Assembly: GCA_022560715.1 (NCBI GenBank)
Contig: JADFSQ010000144.1
Location: 1 to 5,833 of the forward strand
DNA length: 5,833 nucleotides
Direction of reading: 5' to 3'
From: Bacteroidota bacterium
Lineage (GTDB): Bacteria; Bacteroidota; Bacteroidia; Flavobacteriales; Flavobacteriaceae
Shown: piece after piece, positions 1 to 5,618 of the stretch
How positions within the stretch are numbered: position 1 is the first letter of the stretch
How the letters are laid out: every line of letters begins with the position of its first letter
Position numbers and translations under genes: made by a program
Notes under the pieces: model-generated
Told to the model about the DNA's origin: nothing
The model's database searches: none
The model's input: the letters and a program-made list of their open reading frames with translations, nothing else

Positions 1-684
1 ATTTTTCTCTTTAGTTCCAATTATTAAAAGCCATAGGCAAATTCCAATTTCACCTATACTACCTGGTTTGGTTATATAATCAGAAATAATGGTGTTTCCA
101 TATTCTGGAAAAAGTAATCTTCCTGTAAAATTTATTAAATAACCGAGACACCCGAACATTAATAGAATGCCAAGAATTTTAGGTAAAAAACCCGATTTAT
201 ATACAAGATATCCAAAGGGGAATAACCATAATCCCCAAAATATTGATGCTATTTTATTTCCGTCGTTATATGACTGTAAATAAAATAAAATTTGTTCTTG
301 CACACTATACAATTCAATTCCTTCTAGATTTTTAGCTTTATTTAATAATGTTAGTACTGAAAATTTGTTATTAAAATTTAATAGCGAAATAGGCACACTT
401 ACAACAGACAAAATAACCATTAAGCTTGCTATAGTTTTATTAATTGGATTTAAAAACCTATAAAGTGCAAACGGTAATAATAAAAATGCTGTATAGCATA
501 TTAGTCCACTTAAAATCCCAAAACGGAATAATGTCTCATTTGTTGAGATATTGGTAAATGTTACTGCTGCGCTTTTCCAATCAATAAGTTTAGAAGGTAT
601 ATATGCTAAATTAAGAATACCTGTTACTACTACTATTAAATATAAAAAACCGGCTAATCTTGCTTTTTTCTTGTTGGTCATCAT
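1..684 (-). CDS. DUF4386 family integral membrane protein, C-terminal end cut by window edge
   Basis: A continuous reading frame of 228 codons runs from the ATG at 684 to the left edge without a stop. It shows the DUF4386 pattern: an N-terminal RLAGFLYLIVVVTG helix, a central KAKNLEGIELYSVQEQ stretch, then FPFGYLVYKSGFLPKILG followed by a hydrophobic helix, and a last helix near GEIGICLWLLI. Hydrophobicity suggests about six membrane helices. Family members are usually about this long, so only a few residues should be missing. Two ATGs stand in tandem (684 and 681). An AGGA lies a few bases upstream of the first, in the 10-base gap after the DUF6326 gene, so the two are probably cotranscribed. 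The biochemical role of DUF4386 is not known. The family call is by motif recognition and I consider it firm. Confidence 0.85.
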   Translation of the reverse strand, partial: MMTNKKKARLAGFLYLIVVVTGILNLAYIPSKLIDWKSAAVTFTNISTNETLFRFGILSGLICYTAFLLLPFALYRFLNPINKTIASLMVILSVVSVPISLLNFNNKFSVLTLLNKAKNLEGIELYSVQEQILFYLQSYNDGNKIASIFWGLWLFPFGYLVYKSGFLPKILGILLMFGCLGYLINFTGRLLFPEYGNTIISDYITKPGSIGEIGICLWLLIIGTKEKN

Positions 685-694
685 TTAGTCCTAT

Positions 695-1135
695 TTATGT
701 AAATATTTCTTTTTTCGGCCATTTAATAGCGTGCCATACAATTACTGAAGTAATTATACTTTCTGTAATTGCAAGAAAAACATAAAATATTAACCATTCT
801 GATAATGAAGTAACAGCTATCAATAACATAATTAATGTGTAAAATATTCCAAAAATTATATTTAGCCATCTGTTAATTTTTGGTTTTAGTAAAATGGACA
901 AACAAATCATTAAAGCAGGAATAACCAATAGCAAGCTTGCTAAAAACAGTTTAATAGGCGTGTCTAGATTATTATCCCCACTTACAAGTCCTTCTACTTT
1001 ATTAGGCACGTATAGTAAAAAATAATCACCATATATATAACAAAACATTAAAGATGCCCAAAGAACAGAAAGTTTAATTTTTATATTGATATTGATATCA
1101 ACAAAATTAACATTGGCTGGTACTTTATTTTTCAT
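695..1135 (-). CDS. DUF6326 family small membrane protein
   Basis: This 146-residue protein has about four hydrophobic segments: residues about 22-42 (LSVLWASLMFCYIYGDYF), 62-83, 90-110 and 113-133. It ends in a short charged tail (KWPKKEIFT). The first helix with W-x5-YIYGD, the KINRWLNIIFG motif before helix 3, and the length match the DUF6326 family of about 140 residues, whose function is unknown. It is an inner-membrane protein by hydrophobicity. The ATG start has an A-rich leader and no clear Shine-Dalgarno sequence, as is usual in Bacteroidota. It sits 12 bases after a lipoprotein-signal ORF and 10 bases before the DUF4386 gene, all on the same strand, which suggests one operon. No residue suggests catalysis. 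The family assignment is from memory of its pattern and is fairly confident. Confidence 0.75.
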   Translation of the reverse strand: MKNKVPANVNFVDININIKIKLSVLWASLMFCYIYGDYFLLYVPNKVEGLVSGDNNLDTPIKLFLASLLLVIPALMICLSILLKPKINRWLNIIFGIFYTLIMLLIAVTSLSEWLIFYVFLAITESIITSVIVWHAIKWPKKEIFT

Positions 1136-1147
1136 TTTTTTAATAAT

Positions 1148-1246
1148 TTATTTTTTGACGATTGAAATGGTGTCGGTTTTTTCCTTAGCACAACTACTTA
1201 TAATAAGCAGTAAAATAAAATTTAGTAAACTAATTTTTGTTCTCAT
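1148..1246 (-). CDS. Short ORF encoding a lipoprotein signal peptide (32 residues), possibly a truncated gene
   Basis: An ATG at 1246 opens a 32-residue frame ending in TAA at 1148-1150. Residues 2-4 are basic (RTK), residues 5-16 are hydrophobic, and I-S-S-C with Cys19 forms a good signal peptidase II lipobox. Only 13 residues follow the cysteine (AKEKTDTISIVKK). The signal is too complete to be chance in my judgement, but the mature part is much shorter than normal lipoproteins. It could be a genuine lipopeptide or the stub of a longer lipoprotein lost by deletion. It stands first in the likely operon with DUF6326 and DUF4386 and is in the same frame as the DUF6326 gene, separated only by its TAA and four codons. 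The leader is A-rich with no Shine-Dalgarno sequence. Confidence 0.5.
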   Translation of the reverse strand: MRTKISLLNFILLLIISSCAKEKTDTISIVKK

Positions 1247-1338
1247 TGTATTTGTTTATTGATTGATTTTCTAATTCTAATGAGAATACTGTGCCAAAAA
1301 AACAACTAACTGATACTTAGCCATGTATGTATGTTGTT

Positions 1339-1367
1339 AAAATATAATGTGTTCGATTTTGATACAA
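1339..1367 (-). promoter_or_regulatory. Possible Bacteroidota-type promoter for the lipopeptide-DUF6326-DUF4386 operon
   Basis: On the minus strand TTG (1367-1365) is followed by an 18-base spacer and TATATTTT (1346-1339). This is one mismatch from the -7 consensus TAnnTTTG and has acceptable spacing to a -33 TTG. It would give a leader of roughly 85-90 bases before the ATG at 1246; that leader contains a small ATTCT-AATG-AGAAT inverted repeat at 1274-1287. Such matches occur by chance in AT-rich DNA, so this is tentative. Confidence 0.3.
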
Positions 1368-1414
1368 CTACTGTACGGTTAAGTAACACTTATTTATTTT
1401 GTTGAGTATGTATT

Positions 1415-2734
1415 TTAAGTACTGCAACTTACAGCGCAGTTCTTTTTTACTTTGATGAGGTCGTCTTTAATTTTTACACTGATTCCAGAGCTACAAACTC
1501 CTGTTTCTGGCAAATACAATTCTACCCTTTTTGCACTTTCAAAATCACCATTCATAAAAGCGACTATCGACCTTACTTGTTCATAGCCCGTGGTCATTAA
1601 AAATATTGGAGCACGGCCATAACTTTTAACACCAACGATATAAAACCCTTTTTCCTTTTGCCTTAATTCTGCTTCCCCATGTGGTCTTACAGTGCCACAA
1701 CTATGAATATTTGGATCAATTAAGTTAGCTAGCTTAGGCACACTCTCCAGAGCTGCATCTGAGTCAAAACGAATTTCTCTTAAGAAATTAAAATCTGGGC
1801 GAGAGCCTGTATTGCTAATTATTTTATCTATACCCTCCAATGTAAAAGAATCTTTGTGTTTTAACCCTTTAATTATTAATTGGCCATTGTTTTTTTCAAT
1901 TTCATGAATATATACAGGTGTATGAATTTCAATAGCTCCTGAATTCACCAGTTTTTCAATTTGAATACCTAATGCACCTCTTGCCTTAAATTTATCAGCT
2001 TCTTGACCACCATACACATCACTAATTTGCTTTTTTCGTAATAACCAATGGATCTTTGTGTTTGGAAATTCTTTTATAAGGTTATTTAAAGCTAAAATGG
2101 TCCCAATAGCCGAATGGCCTCCACCCACAACCAAAGTAGTTTTATTGGCATATTTATCTTTATCTGTTTCATTGATATCAGGCATACCATAATATATTTG
2201 AGCTCTATTTTCTATTTCGCCTACTGCGAAAATTCCACCAGATCCTACGGGATTTGGATTTTGCCAGGTGCCTGAAGCATCAATTACGGCTTTAGCTTCA
2301 TACATGTTAAACGTGCCATTTTCTATAACTTGAATAGAAAATGGAAGTTCTTCTCTCTTGTCATTTTTCATCTTATCTAAACCGTTTCTTCCAATGGCTA
2401 TTACCTTCGAATTTAAGTGAATATTTTCTTTAATGCCTCTTAAATTGGCTAATGGCTTTAAATAATCATTAACGATTTCCTTTCCGTAGGGAACATATTC
2501 CTTGTTTGGAATCGGTATTTGTGCTTCTTTTAATAAGGTTTCTGCAGCCTTGTCAATATTATATTCCCAAGGAGAAAACAACCTTACATGTCCCCATTTT
2601 AAAATGTTAGCGCCAATTTGACGTCCAGTTTCAAAAAGAATAAATGGTTGATTGTTTTTTTTAAGATGTGCTGCTGCTGCTAAGCCTACTGGCCCTCCCC
2701 CAATTATTGCTACTGGTAAATCGCGATTATTCAT
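1415..2734 (-). CDS. FAD/NAD(P)-binding oxidoreductase (flavin monooxygenase or thioredoxin-reductase-like fold)
   Basis: This 439-residue cytosolic protein has two Rossmann dinucleotide sites. The N-terminal FAD site is at residues 8-24 (GGGPVG at 12-17, acidic Glu35 after the second strand). The second, NAD(P)-type site is at 200-213 (VVGGGHSAIG). DASGTWQNP (152-160) and NTGSRPDF (308-315) are the usual linker and FAD-contact motifs. Highly patterned stretches HSCGTVRPHG (344-353), KSYGRAPIFL (370-379) and LPETGVCSSG (408-417) mark a distinct subfamily annotated only as flavoprotein or NAD(P)-binding protein. From memory, relatives occur near arsenic-resistance genes under the name ArsO, so a metalloid or thiol substrate is conceivable but unproven. 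Cys346, Cys414, Cys433 and Cys437 are notable; the last two form a C-x3-C at the extreme C-terminus. It lies 67 bases after sigZ on the same strand. Fold certain, substrate unknown. Confidence 0.85.
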   Translation of the reverse strand: MNNRDLPVAIIGGGPVGLAAAAHLKKNNQPFILFETGRQIGANILKWGHVRLFSPWEYNIDKAAETLLKEAQIPIPNKEYVPYGKEIVNDYLKPLANLRGIKENIHLNSKVIAIGRNGLDKMKNDKREELPFSIQVIENGTFNMYEAKAVIDASGTWQNPNPVGSGGIFAVGEIENRAQIYYGMPDINETDKDKYANKTTLVVGGGHSAIGTILALNNLIKEFPNTKIHWLLRKKQISDVYGGQEADKFKARGALGIQIEKLVNSGAIEIHTPVYIHEIEKNNGQLIIKGLKHKDSFTLEGIDKIISNTGSRPDFNFLREIRFDSDAALESVPKLANLIDPNIHSCGTVRPHGEAELRQKEKGFYIVGVKSYGRAPIFLMTTGYEQVRSIVAFMNGDFESAKRVELYLPETGVCSSGISVKIKDDLIKVKKNCAVSCST

Positions 2735-2801
2735 TACTTCTTAGTTTTAGAATTAATATCACAACCAAGACTATTTAGGATAACAAAAGACGCAAAATTT
2801 A

Positions 2802-3380
2802 TTAATTATTTTTTTTTAGGTGTTCTTGCAATGGTTTACAGCTTTGTTTAATTTCAATTGAAATAGGATTTCCTTTTGTATTTATTTCCAAGTTGTTACA
2901 TTCAATAATTTTCTCTTTTAAAAGAATTCTAGCTCTTTGTATTCTACTTTTTGTAGCTGTTAAACTCAAATTCAATTTTTGAGCAACTTCTTTTTGTTTA
3001 AACTCTTCAATATCTGATAAATGTAGTGGGATTGCGTATTTGTCAGGTAATAATTGAATTAGTGGTTTTATAACTTCATTTGCTTCTTGAAAAACATTAT
3101 AATAATCATCATCATAATTTTCAGGAACTTTATTAGTGAACTTGTTTTGCTTTTTTAAATAATCAATTGTTGTATTATGAGCAATTTGAAACATCCATGA
3201 CCTCACATTCTTAATTTTAATATTTGAGCAACAAGAATTGTAGACCTTCATTAATACCTCGTGAGATAAATCGTTTGCTATCTCTTCATTTTTGACTTTT
3301 TTAAAGATATAATACTTTAAACCATTTTTATATTCGAGCCAGAGCGAAGAAATGTCGGAGTATTTTTTTAATTCAGTCAT
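2802..3380 (-). CDS. sigZ: RNA polymerase sigma factor, ECF-like, SigZ family
   Basis: This 192-residue sigma-70 family protein has only regions 2 and 4. Region 2 spans about residues 10-78 and includes ANDLSHEVLMKVY (35-47) for core binding and NVRSWMFQIAHNTTIDYLKK (58-77) for -10 recognition and melting. Region 4 spans about 104-157, with LPDKYAIPLHLSDIEEF and the helix-turn-helix QKEVAQKLNLSLTATKSRIQ. After region 4 comes a tail IIECNNLEINTKGNP...QSCKPL with Cys161 and Cys181, as in SigZ proteins, whose tails are cysteine-rich. No anti-sigma factor gene is adjacent, so the tail may itself sense thiols or metal (inference). The gene precedes the flavoprotein gene on the same strand by 67 bases, making that gene the obvious candidate target or operon partner. 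The ATG at 3380 lacks a Shine-Dalgarno sequence. Confidence 0.9.
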   Translation of the reverse strand: MTELKKYSDISSLWLEYKNGLKYYIFKKVKNEEIANDLSHEVLMKVYNSCCSNIKIKNVRSWMFQIAHNTTIDYLKKQNKFTNKVPENYDDDYYNVFQEANEVIKPLIQLLPDKYAIPLHLSDIEEFKQKEVAQKLNLSLTATKSRIQRARILLKEKIIECNNLEINTKGNPISIEIKQSCKPLQEHLKKNN

Positions 3381-3418
3381 ATTCTTATTATGTATTGATT
3401 ATTAAATACAGAGGTATA

Positions 3419-3426
3419 CAAATTTA
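3419..3426 (-). promoter_or_regulatory. Putative -7 promoter element of sigZ
   Basis: The minus strand reads TAAATTTG, a perfect match to the Bacteroidota -7 consensus TAnnTTTG, 38 bases upstream of the sigZ ATG. That would leave a leader of about 30 bases. No clear -33 TTTG is found at the usual distance, which could mean activator dependence or a chance match. Confidence 0.4.
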
Positions 3427-3546
3427 AGTATTTATTGCTAATAATTTTTGGCTTTGATATGTTATGACAAAAGCAAATTTCAAAAACTAGTGTTTCCATT
3501 TGGAATTAACATAGACCCGCCAAAACGACAATATCGAACCTCAAAA

Positions 3547-3684
3547 GTGAATAGTGAATTTTCTTTAATTGCAAAGTGATATTAATCATAAAACCAAGTT
3601 GTAGCCAATTAACCAAATGAAATTCAACCTGATTTTTCAACTCATTCATTCTTCATTCTTAAAGAAAAAAGACTATTTATTCAC
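3547..3684. repeat. Imperfect intergenic inverted repeat with heptamer-like GTGAAT units
   Basis: The left arm 3547-3568 contains GTGAATA, GTGAATT and TTTTCTTTAA. On the right, TTAAAGAAAA (3659-3668), ACTATT (3672-3677) and CAC (3682-3684) are complementary to it in the correct order, with a few inserted bases. The loop is about 90 bases. It could be a decayed small repeat element or just AT-rich coincidence. Confidence 0.3.
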
Positions 3685-3710
3685 CTACTGATAAAAGATG
3701 TAGCATAGAT

Positions 3711-3728
3711 GTCGTAAAGAAGTCGTAA
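3711..3728 (+). repeat. Tandem-phase direct repeat GTCGTAA, 11-base period
   Basis: GTCGTAA occurs at 3711-3717 and again at 3722-3728, one helical turn apart. It lies about 30 bases upstream of the putative -7 box of the serine hydrolase gene, where an activator would bind. Both copies are followed by A or G (GTCGTAAA and GTCGTAAG). The evidence is only the repeat and its position. Confidence 0.35.
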
Positions 3729-3751
3729 GTCTGGCACAAGAGTCACAACCC

Positions 3752-3788
3752 GTTATGTTTAATTTTGTCTCGAACAATTAAATATAAC
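3752..3788. promoter_or_regulatory. Inverted repeat overlapping the -7 box and leader of the serine hydrolase gene
   Basis: GTTATGTTTAATT (3752-3764) and AATTAAATATAAC (3776-3788) are complementary at 12 of 13 positions, with an 11-base centre (3765-3775). The left arm covers most of the TAATTTTG box and the right arm ends three bases before the ATG at 3792. Only part of it would be in the transcript if the -7 box is used, so a DNA operator is more likely than an RNA hairpin or terminator. Confidence 0.5.
3760..3767 (+). promoter_or_regulatory. Putative -7 promoter element of the serine hydrolase gene
   Basis: TAATTTTG is a perfect TAnnTTTG match 24 bases before the ATG at 3792, predicting a leader of under 20 bases. 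No TTG stands at the normal -33 distance. The box overlaps the left arm of the inverted repeat at 3752-3788, so a repressor bound there would block it. Confidence 0.45.
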
Positions 3789-3791
3789 ATA

Positions 3792-5174
3792 ATGAATAAA
3801 TTTTTTACACTTTCTATTTTTCTTCTCACAATACATTTTAGTTTCGGACAAAACTTTGAATCCAAAATAGATGCTATACTTTCTTCAAATTACAAACTAA
3901 ACGAACCTGGAATCTCAATTTTAATTGCAAAAGATGGCAAACCCATATATAAAAAAGCGTTTGGTATCGCTAATATGGAATTAGACATACCTCTGAAAAC
4001 TGATAATGTATTTCAAATTGGTTCTATAACAAAACAATTTACAGCCATTGCTATTTTAATCTTAGAAGAACAAGGCAAACTTAAATTGACGGATGACATT
4101 CTAAAATATATACCTGATTACCCAACTGAAGGAAACAGCATTACAATTCATCATTTATTAAACCACACTTCTGGAATACAAAATAACACTCCGGTTGGCA
4201 AAAAAGGAGCTATTTCTAAAACAGATATGACTTCAAAAGAGCTAATTAGTTATTTTAAGAATGCCCCTTTAGATTTTAAACCTGGTACAAATTTTAAATA
4301 TAGCAATGCAGGATATATTGTGCTTGGCCTTATTATCGAAATTGTTTCTAAACAATCGTATGAAGATTTTATTGAAACTACTATTTTTAAAAAAATAGGA
4401 ATGTCTTCCTCTTATTATGGTAGCAATAAAGAAGTTATTAAAAATAGGGTTTCAGGATATCAAGCACAACAAAACACTTTTACAAATGCTGATTACATGA
4501 GTTTGACATTGCCTTACGCAGCTGGTTCTATACTTTCTACAGTAGATGATTTATTAAAATGGCAAAATGCTCTAAAGTCCAATGCTCTTATTAAATATTC
4601 GAGCCTAAAAAAAGCCATCACTCCTACTACTATAAAAAATGGTAAGATTATTCCCTACGGATATGGTTTTAGAATGGCCAACTTAAAAGGATCACCAGTT
4701 ATAGCGCATTCAGGAAGCACAAAAGGATTTACATCAATTGCATTGTTCTTACCTAAAGAAAACACATACATCGTAGCATTATCAAATTGCAATTGTAAAA
4801 ATCTTTCAGAGGTGACAAAAAAAATAGCTCTTTTAACTCTTGAGAAATCGACATCTAATAAAAATATTAAAACAAAGAAATCGGTAAAAAAGGATAGAAA
4901 AATAATTTCTCTTTCTAAAGAAGTATTACAAGAATTGAGTGGCTCTTATCAAGTAAAAGAAAATCTAAACATTAAAATCACCAATGATACTAATGAATTA
5001 TACCTAACAGCACCAGGACAAACTAAAAGGATTAAACTTTATGCTTTGAGTAAAAATCATTTTTACATGAAGATATCTAATGCTGAAATCACCTTCAATA
5101 AAAATGAAAAGAATGAAGTTATTAGCTTAATTCTAAATCAATTCGGGCAAAATATTTTAGCTAAAAAAATATAA
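3792..5174 (+). CDS. Secreted serine hydrolase, beta-lactamase/class C PBP family (SxxK), with C-terminal beta domain
   Basis: From the ATG at 3792 the product is 460 residues. Residues 1-19 form a signal peptide with a hydrophobic core and a likely cleavage at SFG-Q, so it is exported to the periplasm or beyond. The catalytic domain (about 22-350) carries all three active-site motifs: SITK with nucleophile Ser78 and Lys81, YSN at 170-172, and HSG at 306-308 replacing the KTG of true beta-lactamases. HLLNHTSGI (121-129) is a family signature. HSG and the host range suggest an esterase, D-aminopeptidase or peptidase rather than drug resistance; the substrate is unknown. A lysine-rich linker (about 356-370) joins a beta domain (about 375-458; LSGSYQV, LNQFGQN) of the DUF3471/lipocalin-like type. 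A TTG nine codons upstream is in frame but lies within the putative promoter, so I prefer the ATG with its signal peptide. Confidence 0.9.
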   Translation: MNKFFTLSIFLLTIHFSFGQNFESKIDAILSSNYKLNEPGISILIAKDGKPIYKKAFGIANMELDIPLKTDNVFQIGSITKQFTAIAILILEEQGKLKLTDDILKYIPDYPTEGNSITIHHLLNHTSGIQNNTPVGKKGAISKTDMTSKELISYFKNAPLDFKPGTNFKYSNAGYIVLGLIIEIVSKQSYEDFIETTIFKKIGMSSSYYGSNKEVIKNRVSGYQAQQNTFTNADYMSLTLPYAAGSILSTVDDLLKWQNALKSNALIKYSSLKKAITPTTIKNGKIIPYGYGFRMANLKGSPVIAHSGSTKGFTSIALFLPKENTYIVALSNCNCKNLSEVTKKIALLTLEKSTSNKNIKTKKSVKKDRKIISLSKEVLQELSGSYQVKENLNIKITNDTNELYLTAPGQTKRIKLYALSKNHFYMKISNAEITFNKNEKNEVISLILNQFGQNILAKKI

Positions 5175-5200
5175 TTACCCTCATAAACACAAATAAAATT

Positions 5201-5350
5201 ATGAAAACAAAAACACATAAAGTATGTGCTCGCTGTAAAAAGAGAAAGCCAGCATCAAGGTTTTACAAGAATTTTTTCAACGGTGTTGACGGACTATCAA
5301 TCAATTGTCGAAGTTGTACACTGGCTGTTTTTAAAAAATTAAACAAATAA
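5201..5350 (+). CDS. Small CxxC...CxxC zinc-ribbon protein (49 residues)
   Basis: An ATG at 5201 opens a 49-residue frame ending in TAA at 5348-5350. Cys9-x2-Cys12 and Cys36-x2-Cys39 bracket KKRKPASRFYKN and VDGLSINC. This is the widespread small zinc-binding pattern C-x2-C, then K-P-x-S-x-F-Y, then D-G-L-x3-C-x2-C, found alone or next to HNH nuclease domains in phages and bacteria. It is very basic, so nucleic-acid binding is plausible; no nuclease motif is present. It begins 26 bases after the serine hydrolase stop on the same strand and may be cotranscribed with it. Its last 88 bases overlap the end of a minus-strand ORF. The full motif in order makes this the likelier true coding sequence in the overlap. 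The role is unknown. Confidence 0.7.
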   Translation: MKTKTHKVCARCKKRKPASRFYKNFFNGVDGLSINCRSCTLAVFKKLNK

Positions 5351-5607
5351 CCAGATCCTAAAAAAGTCCATTTAGTTGCATTTATCTTACCCTCTCTAGA
5401 TAAGTCATCACTAAAACCCATAATAAGATGGTCAAAAACTGTAAAAATCGGATTTGCTATAATCAAACCAGCATAAGATACTACACCATGAGTATAAACT
5501 TCCTTAGCAATAAATTTAGCTTTTTGTTTAAACCAAGATTCTTCATTAACTATATCATTCTCTAAAGAACCATCTGCTCTATCTGCAACATCCTCTTCTA
5601 AACCCAT
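5263..5607 (-). CDS. Unknown small membrane protein, C-terminal end doubtful
   Basis: I do not recognise this 114-residue product. It begins with an acidic, soluble stretch (1-25), then a basic amphipathic part (KQKAKFIAKEVYTH), a hydrophobic helix at about 41-58 (GVVSYAGLIIANPIFTVF), and a weaker hydrophobic segment at about 79-92 (WTFLGSGYLFNFL). Residues 86-113 are encoded antisense to the zinc-ribbon ORF and look compositionally arbitrary (SPSTPLKKFL), so the natural C-terminus may have been lost. The start is well supported: a perfect AAGGAG lies five bases before the ATG at 5607 and overlaps the stop of the upstream gene, implying translational coupling. That initiation signal is unlike the Bacteroidota-style genes to its left. 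A real gene is likely; function unknown. Confidence 0.55.
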   Translation of the reverse strand: MGLEEDVADRADGSLENDIVNEESWFKQKAKFIAKEVYTHGVVSYAGLIIANPIFTVFDHLIMGFSDDLSREGKINATKWTFLGSGYLFNFLKTASVQLRQLIDSPSTPLKKFL

Positions 5608-5612
5608 TTTAA

Positions 5613-5618
5613 CTCCTT
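5613..5618 (-). promoter_or_regulatory. Consensus Shine-Dalgarno AAGGAG for the gene starting at 5607
   Basis: The minus strand reads TAAGGAGTTAAAATG. AAGGAG sits five bases before the ATG and shares bases with the TAA stop of the upstream gene (5617-5619). It is the only full Shine-Dalgarno sequence before a gene in the window and confirms the start and strand of this gene. Confidence 0.7.

Larger units (their letters stand above)
3381..3791. other. Divergent intergenic region between sigZ and the serine hydrolase
   Basis: These 411 bases hold no convincing gene. The sigZ-proximal end has a TAnnTTTG box. The centre holds heptamer-like GTGAAT repeats (3547-3558) and an imperfect long-range inverted repeat (3547-3568 with 3659-3684). 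The hydrolase-proximal end has a GTCGTAA direct repeat, a second TAnnTTTG box and a palindrome just before the ATG. The stretch of about 3480-3545 shows nothing I can name. No tRNA, transposase fragment or strong terminator was seen. Confidence 0.6.

Noticed and set aside
1323..1335. Short ATGT tandem repeat
   Set aside because: Only about three units in AT-rich intergenic DNA, with no link to a gene start.
1368..1414. Rho-independent terminator after the flavoprotein gene
   Set aside because: Only a 4-base AAGT-GTT-ACTT stem is visible and no U-run follows; not strong enough to call.
3617..3691. 24-residue plus-strand ORF in the divergent region
   Set aside because: Short, AT-rich, no recognisable motif or initiation signal, and it overlaps the inverted-repeat arm.
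3700..3760. Integron attC-like end (CCCGTTATGT shortly before a gene start)
   Set aside because: GTTATGT does not fit GTTRRRY, and no complementary RYYYAAC half with a stem was found upstream. No integrase or cassette array is present.
3765..3791. TTG start giving the serine hydrolase nine extra N-terminal residues
   Set aside because: The TTG lies inside the putative -7 box and the extension would precede an otherwise perfect signal peptide starting at the ATG at 3792.
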